Shown: positions 1-6,838 of the stretch, one piece after another
How the letters are laid out: every line of letters begins with the position of its first letter
How positions within the stretch are numbered: position 1 is the first letter of the stretch
From: a virus
IMG/VR virus record: IMGVR_UViG_3300025300_000061
Coordinates: 1 to 30,274 of that record
Reading direction: 5' to 3' (one strand)
Length of the DNA stretch: 30,274 bases
The notes under the pieces: model-generated
The model's input: only the letters and a program-made list of their open reading frames with translations
Databases searched by the model: none
What the model was told of the DNA's origin: nothing
Position numbers and translations under genes: made by a program

Positions 1-582
1 TAATACTGTTAGTTGTTCTTGTGCCTTATCAGGTATTTTTTCTGGTTTCTTAACTTTATATCTTTCATATAAACTTTCTAGCTCGTCATCTAATCCTTTA
101 AATCTAGATTTTTTAAAAGCCGTTGGAGAACTAAAATTGAGATTCTTCCATATGTTTCTGTATAATTCAGGAGTTTCCTTCTCAAGAATCTTTGCTTGAG
201 CATTACGTGATTTTAATTTGGAGGCTTCTTTAACTGTACTTTTATATTGTGATCTTGTTGCTTTATCTGCTGCTTTTGTTTTTCTTCTTTTAGCAGAAGC
301 AGGACTTACTTCTCTGCTTTTAAGTGTACCAGCTGCTTTATCTTCGAAATACTTTCCTGTAGATTTATAACCAGCCCGTCTAGCTTCATTATGTTCTTGA
401 GTTGTATACTTCCTTGGTCTACCTTGTTTTTGTTTTGCAGGTGGAGTAGTTTTTTTAGATTTAGTCTTTGTTTTAGGTACAACAGGTTTTTTAGATCTAG
501 TCTTTAAACTAGTATCATCTATTATTTCTTGTAGTTCTTTGATACCTTTAACTACACCTTTTACTATATTTCTTGCGGCCAT
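1..582 (-). CDS. Lysine-rich protein, 3' end outside window
   Basis: The frame is open from an ATG at 582 to the left edge, 194 codons without a stop, so the C-terminus is missing. The product is strongly basic, with runs such as KTKTKSKK and KRRKTKAADK. It carries a GRPRKY stretch near residue 52 that resembles an AT-hook core, which suggests but does not prove DNA contact. It lies last in the visible structural operon, 7 nt after the preceding stop. I do not recognise a family; a virion-internal or DNA-associated protein is an inference from charge and position. Confidence 0.72.
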   Translation of the reverse strand, partial: MAARNIVKGVVKGIKELQEIIDDTSLKTRSKKPVVPKTKTKSKKTTPPAKQKQGRPRKYTTQEHNEARRAGYKSTGKYFEDKAAGTLKSREVSPASAKRRKTKAADKATRSQYKSTVKEASKLKSRNAQAKILEKETPELYRNIWKNLNFSSPTAFKKSRFKGLDDELESLYERYKVKKPEKIPDKAQEQLTVL

Positions 583-589
583 AGTAATA

Positions 590-790
590 CTACTTAATAT
601 GAATATTCTTTACACTATTATTATCAAGGGTAAAAGTTTCACCCTTTTCATACTTAGAATCTACAACTACTTCATGTGTAGTACCCACAACATCTGGGCC
701 TTTACGAGCAGCTCCGTATCCCTGTCCTGTAGGCTTTCCACAGATCTTTTCAAGATCCGGTGGATTTTTTAATATTGTATGTGGTCCCAT
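590..790 (-). CDS. Small hypothetical protein (66 aa)
   Basis: The ATG at 790 is preceded by AGGAGAATACA, the same ribosome-binding pattern seen ahead of other genes of this leftward operon. The product is a soluble 66-aa protein rich in Gly, Lys and Asp, with no membrane segment and no motif I recognise. It sits between two lysine-rich proteins downstream of the adaptor-like gene, so a virion or head-completion role is possible but unsupported by sequence. Confidence 0.65.
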   Translation of the reverse strand: MGPHTILKNPPDLEKICGKPTGQGYGAARKGPDVVGTTHEVVVDSKYEKGETFTLDNNSVKNIHIK

Positions 791-799
791 TGTATTCTC

Positions 800-1480
800 C
801 TAATCATATAGTTTGGCAACATACTTACTACCATGATGCCCACCGTAAGTTTTCTTAGTCTGTCTCTTTTTATTTGTAGCTTTCTTCTTTTTAGGTGATC
901 CACCATACTTTTTCTTTACGGTCCCACCTTTTGACTTGGAAACTTTACCACCTGCTTTAGCTGCAAAATTAGGATCATTCATACCCCCTATATTTTCTTT
1001 TTTAATACGTTCATATAGGTCTTTTTCGTATTCCTGATCAGTTACTCCTTGCATCTTCAATTTTTTTTCTAGTGCTTGTTTTTTTCTAAGAGCTTTCATT
1101 GCTTCTGTCTCAGGAAGATCTTCAATAGTAACAGGAATAGGATCTTGTGCTGGTTTATGTCCAGAATAAACTTTTTCCCTAGCTCTATCTCCTCTAGCTT
1201 TCCTAGCTCTCTGTGTATTAAAAACTTTGTTAGCAGCATCTTCTCCTATAGCTCTACTACTATCAGCTTCTACATTAGAATCGACTACTTTCTTTGTCGT
1301 CTTCTTCTTCTTCCTCCATTTAGGAGGATTATAGGGACTTGTTCCAGTACCGGGAACCATCTCCCAATCACCACGTTCCCTATTAATCTTCTCTAATGAA
1401 GTTCCCTTACCAGTTTTCTTTCTTCCAACTCCACCAGTTTGTCTACGAATTGTTTTTGAAGTATTAGTTCGACTAACCAT
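800..1480 (-). CDS. Lysine-rich protein with GG motifs (226 aa)
   Basis: The ATG at 1480 overlaps the stop of the adaptor-like gene by one base (TAATG), and AAGGAG lies 8 nt upstream, so the two are translationally coupled. The protein is very basic. The centre is charged and probably helical. The C-terminal third carries AKAGGKV, SKGGTV, KYGGSP and TYGGHH between poly-lysine stretches. Similar Y/x-x-GG-K tags occur in the neighbouring 121-aa protein. Family unknown. The charge suggests binding of DNA or of the acidic capsid interior; this is inference. Confidence 0.75.
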   Translation of the reverse strand: MVSRTNTSKTIRRQTGGVGRKKTGKGTSLEKINRERGDWEMVPGTGTSPYNPPKWRKKKKTTKKVVDSNVEADSSRAIGEDAANKVFNTQRARKARGDRAREKVYSGHKPAQDPIPVTIEDLPETEAMKALRKKQALEKKLKMQGVTDQEYEKDLYERIKKENIGGMNDPNFAAKAGGKVSKSKGGTVKKKYGGSPKKKKATNKKRQTKKTYGGHHGSKYVAKLYD

Positions 1481-2160
1481 TATTGTGCTCCTTGTATTAC
1501 AGGATTTGGACCCCCCACAGGATTCCGTGGACTTTCCATATCATCTTGTCTCATACGTCTAGCTTGATTTCTTAACCCATCAATTGAATATTTATAACTA
1601 CTTTCCCATACTTCTATTACATCCCAACTTTTTGTAAATTTACATGACTCTACCATACATGCATTAAATAAAGCATTATATGTAAACTCACTAAAGTAGT
1701 TGGATGTTGTTGCACTTGTACCTGTTGCAGAAGATAAAGGGATAGGTCTACGAGTATACTGTATTTCTCCTGATACGGCTGAAGCAGGAGTTGGTACTAT
1801 ATAAATGGATGTATTATTCTTACGTGAGTAGTAACGTGGAGTACCTACAGATGCACTGGCATAAGGCCAGTAATCTATAGCATACTCATAAGGTCTTTGT
1901 AGTAGTGTGGTAATGTTAGAAGAAGCACTTGTTTTAAAATTTACATTCCTTACAACAAGTGTATCGGCAGGTAAACTTACCGTTGGATTACTGGCAGTAA
2001 AAGAGAACGAGGCAAAGTTATCCAGACCGGGATCATCCAGTTCTTTCACCAGACGGTCTTCAGCCTTTTCAACAAACTTGGAGATTTGCTCTTCAAATTC
2101 TGTTGAATCATTCTCTGCCGTATTTATAAGATCCGTTTTTAGGAATGAATAATTAGGCAT
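1480..2160 (-). CDS. Phage adaptor (head-tail connector)-like protein
   Basis: This 226-aa protein has a helical N-terminus (FVEKAEDRLVKELDDPGLDN), then a beta-rich section with a WPYAS stretch and IQYTRRPIPLS, then a helical C-terminus. That order resembles the head-tail adaptor proteins of phiEco32/SU10-type podoviruses, which dock below the portal ring and connect it to the tail. The assignment rests on remembered family resemblance and on position after the capsid gene. The C-terminus is Pro/Gly-rich. The ATG at 2160 has AGGATAAGCCT just upstream, a moderate ribosome site. Confidence 0.62.
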   Translation of the reverse strand: MPNYSFLKTDLINTAENDSTEFEEQISKFVEKAEDRLVKELDDPGLDNFASFSFTASNPTVSLPADTLVVRNVNFKTSASSNITTLLQRPYEYAIDYWPYASASVGTPRYYSRKNNTSIYIVPTPASAVSGEIQYTRRPIPLSSATGTSATTSNYFSEFTYNALFNACMVESCKFTKSWDVIEVWESSYKYSIDGLRNQARRMRQDDMESPRNPVGGPNPVIQGAQ

Positions 2161-2164
2161 AGGC

Positions 2165-2485
2165 TTATCCTAATATAGCAGTTACAGGTCCAGCATCAGG
2201 TGCAGATACCGTTACCTTACCGTATACGGCCACACCATTTTCTCCTAAATATGTATCAATTACTCCATTTGCCTGAATAGCTAATCGGATAGCTGTTCCC
2301 TGTGCAGTCTTATTTGTAATCTGCTGCTCACCTATTATCTCAATTATTCCTGATACAGTAGCCGTGGCATGTATAGCCACAATACGAGTAGTCGTACCAT
2401 CAGCACCTACCGTTGCTCCTGTATCCACCCTTTTTAAAGGTCCACTTCCAACTGTTGCCATTGCAACTGTAAGATTTGTAGCCAT
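2165..2485 (-). CDS. Small beta-rich virion protein, unassigned (106 aa)
   Basis: The ATG at 2485 has AAAGGAGAATAAC ahead of it, a strong ribosome site. The protein is small, Ala/Thr/Val/Gly-rich and nearly free of charged clusters, with alternating hydrophobics typical of a beta-sandwich. It lies four bases upstream of the adaptor-like gene in the same operon. Such proteins in this position are often head-fibre, decoration or tail components. No motif decides between these, so the call stays at an unassigned structural protein. Confidence 0.65.
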   Translation of the reverse strand: MATNLTVAMATVGSGPLKRVDTGATVGADGTTTRIVAIHATATVSGIIEIIGEQQITNKTAQGTAIRLAIQANGVIDTYLGENGVAVYGKVTVSAPDAGPVTAILG

Positions 2486-2499
2486 GTTATTCTCCTTTA

Positions 2500-2865
2500 T
2501 TAAACTTTACCACCAGCTTTATAGCCTTGCATTATTTTACCACCAGTATTATACGTCTTCTTTTTGTTCTTTTTCTTTTTCTTCTTTTTTATTACAGGTT
2601 TCCCACCTGTATAATATGCTGGTTTAGAATCCATTAATTCTGTTAGAAGTGTAACGGGAAGAATACCTTTCATTGCATATTTTCCAAATGTTTTTAATTT
2701 GTTTCCAGTTGTTTTCAAAAGTTTATTTCTTTTTAGATATGCCTTTTCTTCCTTTAATCTTTTTACCATCATCTCTTCAGGTGTAATACCTGCTCTAGCT
2801 GCTGATTTTATAATATCAGTAGGTATCTTTATCCCTCTTTGATAACTAGATTTCTTTTCAGCCAT
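2500..2865 (-). CDS. Basic protein with YxxGGK tail repeats (121 aa)
   Basis: The first 90 residues look helical, with a hydrophobic stretch near residue 70 (MKGILPVTLLTEL). The C-terminus alternates YYTGGKP, a run of ten lysines broken by one Asn, YNTGGKI and finally YKAGGKV at the stop. AAGGAAATAAGC precedes the ATG. The gene follows the major capsid gene after a terminator-like hairpin. Function unknown. The repeated tyrosine-glycine-glycine tag suggests a binding or processing signal shared with neighbouring virion proteins. Confidence 0.72.
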   Translation of the reverse strand: MAEKKSSYQRGIKIPTDIIKSAARAGITPEEMMVKRLKEEKAYLKRNKLLKTTGNKLKTFGKYAMKGILPVTLLTELMDSKPAYYTGGKPVIKKKKKKKNKKKTYNTGGKIMQGYKAGGKV

Positions 2866-2884
2866 GCTTATTTCCTTAATAGTA

Positions 2885-2911
2885 AGGGGGATGGCTAACG
2901 CATCACCCCCC
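2885..2911 (-). terminator. Hairpin after the major capsid gene
   Basis: Read on the minus strand, GGGGG(TG)ATG pairs with CATCCCCC around a seven-base loop, 16 nt past the capsid stop, followed by TTACTATT. The stem is GC-rich with one two-base bulge, but the T-tract is weak. It may trim or partly terminate the abundant capsid transcript while letting downstream genes read through. Confidence 0.55.
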
Positions 2912-2926
2912 TCACATTAGTTGCCT

Positions 2927-3826
2927 TTAGCTTCCAGCGTTACCACGCCAGCCTCTCCAATCGGAAACACCGAAGCTATACCGCTCCCGTGCCTTAAATC
3001 GAAGATTGCCAGTGTCGAAATCTGGCTCCATCTTTGTCTGAAGTGGAGTACGTGCAAACATCTTTGTACCATTAGGAACATCGGTCTTTACAAACCAATC
3101 ATCAGTTCCAGTGAACCGTCTATTGACATAGAATCCGTTAGGAACCATGCCCATGTGACGGGTGGCATTGATATCGTTATTAGCACCACCGGGTTTGCCG
3201 GGAGTGTTCAAAACGGTATCAGCAATATTCCATGAATCAACAGGAATATGCAAAGATACAGCACTTGCACCTATGAGGATACCACGATCATCCTTTGTCT
3301 TTTGGACATTGGTGATAGCAGTCTCAAGAGAAGCAATAGCCAATGCACCAGCAGATTCCAGATTACTCTGGTTACCGTCAGAAATGGTAGGATGGGTAGA
3401 AGCAAAGAATGCAACTCCATCACCAATCGTATCGGTAAATCCGTTAGTAAACAGATTGGCAGCTTTGACTTCCTTGGTATTTGCCATTGCACGGGCCAAA
3501 CCTCTGGCACGTAACTTAGCAAACGTATCATACAAGTTGTCTTCCATTGCTTCTTCTGTAATTGCAAAAGCTAGAGCTACAGTCTCTGCTGTATAACGGG
3601 CAGTGTAACTCTCTTGTGCATCATCATAGGATACAGCAGCTCCTTCAGACTTAACTGGAGCAGTGCCGAAACCTGTAAATAGAACTTCTTCTTCAAAGGC
3701 TCGATCAGAGTTTTCGGTGTCATAAAGTGATTTATGCTCATCGTCAACCTGACCATATTCCAACCCGAAGACGGCATTTAAACCGGGGAGAAGTTCTTTA
3801 GCAATACTAGCTCTGTTAATAGCCAT
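2927..3826 (-). CDS. Major capsid protein, Mu gpT-like (HK97 fold)
   Basis: At 299 aa this matches the Mu gpT-like major head subunit family in size and pattern: N-terminal KELLPGLNAVFGLEY, ITEEAMEDNLYD in the first third, a FASTHP segment near the middle, and a C-terminal RFKARERYSFGVSDWRGW. These proteins form the icosahedral shell. The ATG at 3826 is preceded by AAGGAGATAAACA, close to the very strong T7 gene 10 ribosome site and fitting high expression. It follows the scaffold and capsid-associated genes and precedes a terminator-like hairpin. The family call is from recall, with good confidence in the role. Confidence 0.85.
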   Translation of the reverse strand: MAINRASIAKELLPGLNAVFGLEYGQVDDEHKSLYDTENSDRAFEEEVLFTGFGTAPVKSEGAAVSYDDAQESYTARYTAETVALAFAITEEAMEDNLYDTFAKLRARGLARAMANTKEVKAANLFTNGFTDTIGDGVAFFASTHPTISDGNQSNLESAGALAIASLETAITNVQKTKDDRGILIGASAVSLHIPVDSWNIADTVLNTPGKPGGANNDINATRHMGMVPNGFYVNRRFTGTDDWFVKTDVPNGTKMFARTPLQTKMEPDFDTGNLRFKARERYSFGVSDWRGWRGNAGS

Positions 3827-3844
3827 TGTTTATCTCCTTCCTAG

Positions 3845-4462
3845 TTATGCCGTTGAAACTGTAGTAGTCGCAAACCGATCCCTGTGTGTGGGTAACCAAA
3901 CTTCAAGCATTGGGAATTGGTCAAGACCATCGGCTCCTTCACCGGGATCTTTAGCATATCCAACAACTCGTACATTACCTACAATGGTTTCCAAGCCAGC
4001 AGCCGATGTCTCTACAAAAAATGCAGATTGACCTGTCTTGGTACTACCAGCAGAAGCTGTCGAAACAGTTGCTACATAGTTAAGTACTTTACAAATCTCA
4101 CCGTGACTACAGGTTGCATTACCTTGAATGTAATACGTCTGATCAGGATCAGTTATGACATGGAACTCAATACTAGTTGCAGCAGTGATAGCTTCTCCCG
4201 GCCAATACCGTGAGAACTTTTGACTACCATCAGAGTCCACATAGTTACAACCCATGAATACACCCGAAGGCTTCAAGGTTGCACCAATAGATTCTGAAAT
4301 AGTACCACTAGCTTCAATACATATCAAGTCACCAGTATACAGTTTCTTGGGAGCACGAGTTATAGTAGTAGGGGAAATCAAAGTACTTGATCCACCCGTA
4401 TTATAATTCTGTCCCTTTTTTCGAGCAGGAAGGAAGCCACGTAGTGCTCTTGTACTAGACAT
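3845..4462 (-). CDS. Capsid-associated (decoration-type) structural protein
   Basis: This 205-aa protein begins with a short basic arm (RALRGFLPARKKG) and a YNTGGSS tag. A beta-rich body follows, with GVFMGCNYVDSDGSQKFSRY and YYIQGNATCSHGE. Its place directly before the capsid gene, 18 nt away, is where decoration or minor head proteins often lie, and I recall similar proteins in marine phage virions. There are three cysteines and no signal peptide. AAGGAGAATACT precedes the ATG. The exact role, cement protein or minor capsid protein, cannot be settled here. Confidence 0.65.
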   Translation of the reverse strand: MSSTRALRGFLPARKKGQNYNTGGSSTLISPTTITRAPKKLYTGDLICIEASGTISESIGATLKPSGVFMGCNYVDSDGSQKFSRYWPGEAITAATSIEFHVITDPDQTYYIQGNATCSHGEICKVLNYVATVSTASAGSTKTGQSAFFVETSAAGLETIVGNVRVVGYAKDPGEGADGLDQFPMLEVWLPTHRDRFATTTVSTA

Positions 4463-4488
4463 AGTATTCTCCTTCCAATGTTTAAGAA

Positions 4489-4980
4489 CTACTCCTGAAA
4501 CGTAGGAGTTCGTCCTTTAAATGTTCTCGATTTGCTATTATTGGAAATAGGCATCTGTGAACTGGAATGTCTCATCAACTGTGAATTAACAGCTTCCAGC
4601 ATCTCATTAGCCTTATTCCTATAATGCTTTCTTTTGGCCTCTAGCTTTACCGTGGGTATCTTACCCAAGGCTATGTCTCCACGACAGACAACTCCAGCAT
4701 ATCGACCTTCTTCTCTCACGGTAGAAGTGGCTCCCATCTCAGGAACTTCTTCAGGAGAAACAAACTCCCATCCTTGACCTTGTTTCTTACCAACTTCTTG
4801 GTAATCATCCTGACCATTAAGAAGGATACGTAGCCAACCAAGAGACATATCTTGCTGACGATATCTTTCCTCAACTTCACGAGGTATATAAGTTGCGTTT
4901 GGTTCTTCAAAGACGTACTCTGTTTCTTCTCTGGTTTCATTTTCCCTTGTTTGAGAATTACGTGATTCAATACGTGTCAT
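4489..4980 (-). CDS. Conserved-type head-module protein (163 aa)
   Basis: The N-terminal 25 residues are dominated by Arg, Glu and Asn. The middle contains the compact segment MSLGWLRILLNGQDDYQEVGKKQGQGWEF and the C-terminus is basic and Ser-rich. It lies between scaffold and capsid-associated genes, with GGAGGAGAAATT giving a strong ribosome site. I do not recognise a named family. The position suggests a role in head assembly, for example a scaffold partner, but no motif shows this. Confidence 0.7.
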   Translation of the reverse strand: MTRIESRNSQTRENETREETEYVFEEPNATYIPREVEERYRQQDMSLGWLRILLNGQDDYQEVGKKQGQGWEFVSPEEVPEMGATSTVREEGRYAGVVCRGDIALGKIPTVKLEAKRKHYRNKANEMLEAVNSQLMRHSSSQMPISNNSKSRTFKGRTPTFQE

Positions 4981-4995
4981 AATTTCTCCTCCACG

Positions 4996-5931
4996 TTACA
5001 GTTTAATTGCTGTGTATTCGCCATCGGCATCCTGTACCTTTAGCTTTTCAGCAGCATATTGTTCAAGTGGTATACCCCAATTTTGTGCAAGCCTCACATC
5101 TTCTTTCGTCAGCTTTACTTTATTTGGGGCTGGAGTGGAACGTGACGCTCCAGCTACTACTTGAGCAGGTTTTGACGGTTGTTCCTGCACCGAACTTTGA
5201 GTGACATCAGAGTTAAACTTAGTTGGAAATGCTTCCTTAATTCTGTTGTCAACTTCGTTATAAAATTCTGGATCATTTGGATCATACCCCTGTTCTTTTA
5301 ATTCTGCATCTAAAGCCAGAGCAGCAGCGGTCATAATCCTATCCTGTCCAAACCATTCATTTCGTTGTGTCCATTCAACAGCTTTAGGATCTGGCCTATT
5401 CGTCTGTTGTACAGGCTGTACCTGTTGCTGAACTTGTTCAGGCTCTTGTTCAAAATGAGTTTTTGTTACAGTTAATGTTTTAAGATCATTCTGTGCATCA
5501 TTTAAAAACTCTTGTGCTTGTAATATTTTACCTGTGTCTCCCTCATCATGTGCTGATTTGTAGGCAGCTCTGGCAAGTTCTAATTTATCTGTTAACTGCT
5601 TTTCACTTGCATCTAAGTTAAGTTTATTAATATTAGTAAATTCTTTTTCTCTACTGGTAATTCTACTAGAGAGTTGCTCATTCTGTTGTATAAGCTGCGA
5701 GATCTGATCATCACGATCCTTACGTTGTTTAATCAGTTGACGTATACGTTTCTGAGCACCTTTAGTTTCTATACCATCTAATTCTTTTGATTCTTCTTTT
5801 GTTTCGGTATCTGAAGGAGCTTCTGGTTTAGCTGTAACCTTTTCCTCCTCTTGTTCTACTTCAAACTCGACTTTAGTTTCCTCTTTGGACGAGGGTGCTT
5901 CTACTTCAGTCCATTCTTCTTTCTCAATCAT
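4996..5931 (-). CDS. Capsid scaffolding protein (putative)
   Basis: The 311-aa product opens with a Glu-rich acidic region (about residues 1-50). A long coiled-coil-like stretch follows (about 60-165, with RQLIKQRKDRDDQISQLIQQ), then a Gln-rich linker, then a C-terminal domain ending in LEQYAAEKLKVQDADGEYT. Acidic, helical proteins just upstream of the capsid gene are typical scaffolds, which guide shell assembly and then leave. A promoter with consensus spacing lies about 50 bp upstream, so this gene heads its own transcript. AAAGGAAC precedes the ATG. No protease domain is visible. Confidence 0.78.
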   Translation of the reverse strand: MIEKEEWTEVEAPSSKEETKVEFEVEQEEEKVTAKPEAPSDTETKEESKELDGIETKGAQKRIRQLIKQRKDRDDQISQLIQQNEQLSSRITSREKEFTNINKLNLDASEKQLTDKLELARAAYKSAHDEGDTGKILQAQEFLNDAQNDLKTLTVTKTHFEQEPEQVQQQVQPVQQTNRPDPKAVEWTQRNEWFGQDRIMTAAALALDAELKEQGYDPNDPEFYNEVDNRIKEAFPTKFNSDVTQSSVQEQPSKPAQVVAGASRSTPAPNKVKLTKEDVRLAQNWGIPLEQYAAEKLKVQDADGEYTAIKL

Positions 5932-5981
5932 TTCAGTTCCTTTCGTTGCTTACGAAGCATACGGATTTACGTTACTACTTT

Positions 5982-6010
5982 ATTATACTATAAATTATAT
6001 AAATGTGCAA
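5982..6010 (-). promoter_or_regulatory. Sigma70-type promoter for scaffold and capsid genes
   Basis: On the minus strand TTGCAC (6005-6010) and TATAAT (5982-5987) are separated by exactly 17 bases in an AT-rich stretch. The -10 box is perfect and the -35 box matches five of six. It lies just past the GroES-like stop and about 50 bp before the scaffold start, giving the capsid genes a separate strong transcript from host-type RNA polymerase. Confidence 0.8.
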
Positions 6011-6013
6011 GTA

Positions 6014-6436
6014 CTATGATCCAGTTGTTAAATTAAATGTAGGATCTAGATCTCTTGGATGTTCTACTCTACATATTATCTGATCATCAAATAGTAGAAT
6101 AAGTCTTACTGACTTATAAAATAATTTCTGACCAGCATGTTTAGCATAACATACAAAATCTCCTTCTTGGCACCATGCTCCATTTGGAAATTTTCCTTCA
6201 TCGTCATATGCCAGTTCTCCTAAAGATAGGACTTTGCCTACCGTTGTGAGATATGCCATATCATCTCTGGTTGAGTCAGGTAGCATAATGCCACCCTTTG
6301 TCACACCTTTTATACTTATGGGCCTAACTAAAATATGAAAGCCCGGTAGTTCTGGTAGAGGATTGGGATCTTTGACCTCATCCTCTGTGATCCACATATC
6401 ATTCTTGATAGCGTTTCCTAAATGTACCTGTTGCAT
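6014..6436 (-). CDS. GroES-like co-chaperonin
   Basis: The 140-aa protein shows the GroES/Cpn10 layout: ILVRPISIKGVTKGGIMLPDS, where the GGIMLPDS segment matches the mobile loop that docks on GroEL. VGKVLSLGE and GDFVCYAKHAG follow, then the closing KLFYKSVRLILLFDDQII. It is longer than bacterial GroES (about 97 aa) through both ends. Known phage relatives such as T4 gp31 adapt the host chaperonin to fold capsid protein. Its location between portal and scaffold fits that job. GAGGAG overlaps the end of the preceding gene and directs its start. Confidence 0.85.
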   Translation of the reverse strand: MQQVHLGNAIKNDMWITEDEVKDPNPLPELPGFHILVRPISIKGVTKGGIMLPDSTRDDMAYLTTVGKVLSLGELAYDDEGKFPNGAWCQEGDFVCYAKHAGQKLFYKSVRLILLFDDQIICRVEHPRDLDPTFNLTTGS

Positions 6437-6628
6437 TTACTCCTCATCATCATACATTCTCTTCTTGAGAATAGTTGTAAAAATTTCTCTACTCCAACGA
6501 ATACCCTGCATATGTCCAACAAGTTCTCTATAGTTAGAAAAACTTTCGGCACCACCTTCAGAGACTACAGTTTGTAACTTCTGTAATTCGTTATTATATT
6601 CTTTTATTACCTCATCCCAAATTTCCAT
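6437..6628 (-). CDS. Small hypothetical protein (63 aa)
   Basis: An all-helical-looking 63-aa protein with an acidic tail (YDDEE). Its ATG shares one base with the stop of the preceding gene (TAATG), no good ribosome site lies upstream, and its own stop abuts the GroES-like start, so it is probably translated by coupling. Residues 25-50 (SEGGAESFSNYRELVGHMQG) look well packed. I recognise no family. Its fixed place between portal and GroES-like genes suggests a virion-assembly accessory. Confidence 0.7.
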   Translation of the reverse strand: MEIWDEVIKEYNNELQKLQTVVSEGGAESFSNYRELVGHMQGIRWSREIFTTILKKRMYDDEE

Positions 6629-6837
6629 TATCTAACTGGCTTGGGATATTTCCATGCAGATGCATCTCGTTCATTCAGCACACCTTTACGTGCTCTGGCA
6701 CCAACACCGCCATCTGCCTCAGACTTCTTAGTGAAATCACCATATGCACCACCGTCACCGTTGGGTACATGTTCTGGGTATCCATTAGTTACACCCTTAA
6801 AATCGTTAGGGTAGTGTACTCCTCTATACTTAGGCAT
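6628..6837 (-). CDS. Small hypothetical protein (69 aa)
   Basis: A Gly-, Asp- and Lys-rich protein with few hydrophobic residues, probably loosely folded (VPNGDGGAYGDFTKKSEADG). AAAGGAGAATAAG gives a strong ribosome site one base after the portal stop. It is coupled through TAATG to the next gene. No domain is visible. Its location in the portal-scaffold interval suggests a head-assembly or internal virion protein without proof. Confidence 0.65.
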   Translation of the reverse strand: MPKYRGVHYPNDFKGVTNGYPEHVPNGDGGAYGDFTKKSEADGGVGARARKGVLNERDASAWKYPKPVR

Positions 6838-6838
6838 C

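Noticed and set aside
3162-3596. Long plus-strand ORF opposite the major capsid gene
   Set aside because: It is antisense to a well-supported gene, lacks a ribosome site and encodes no recognisable motif; it is a by-product of capsid codon usage.
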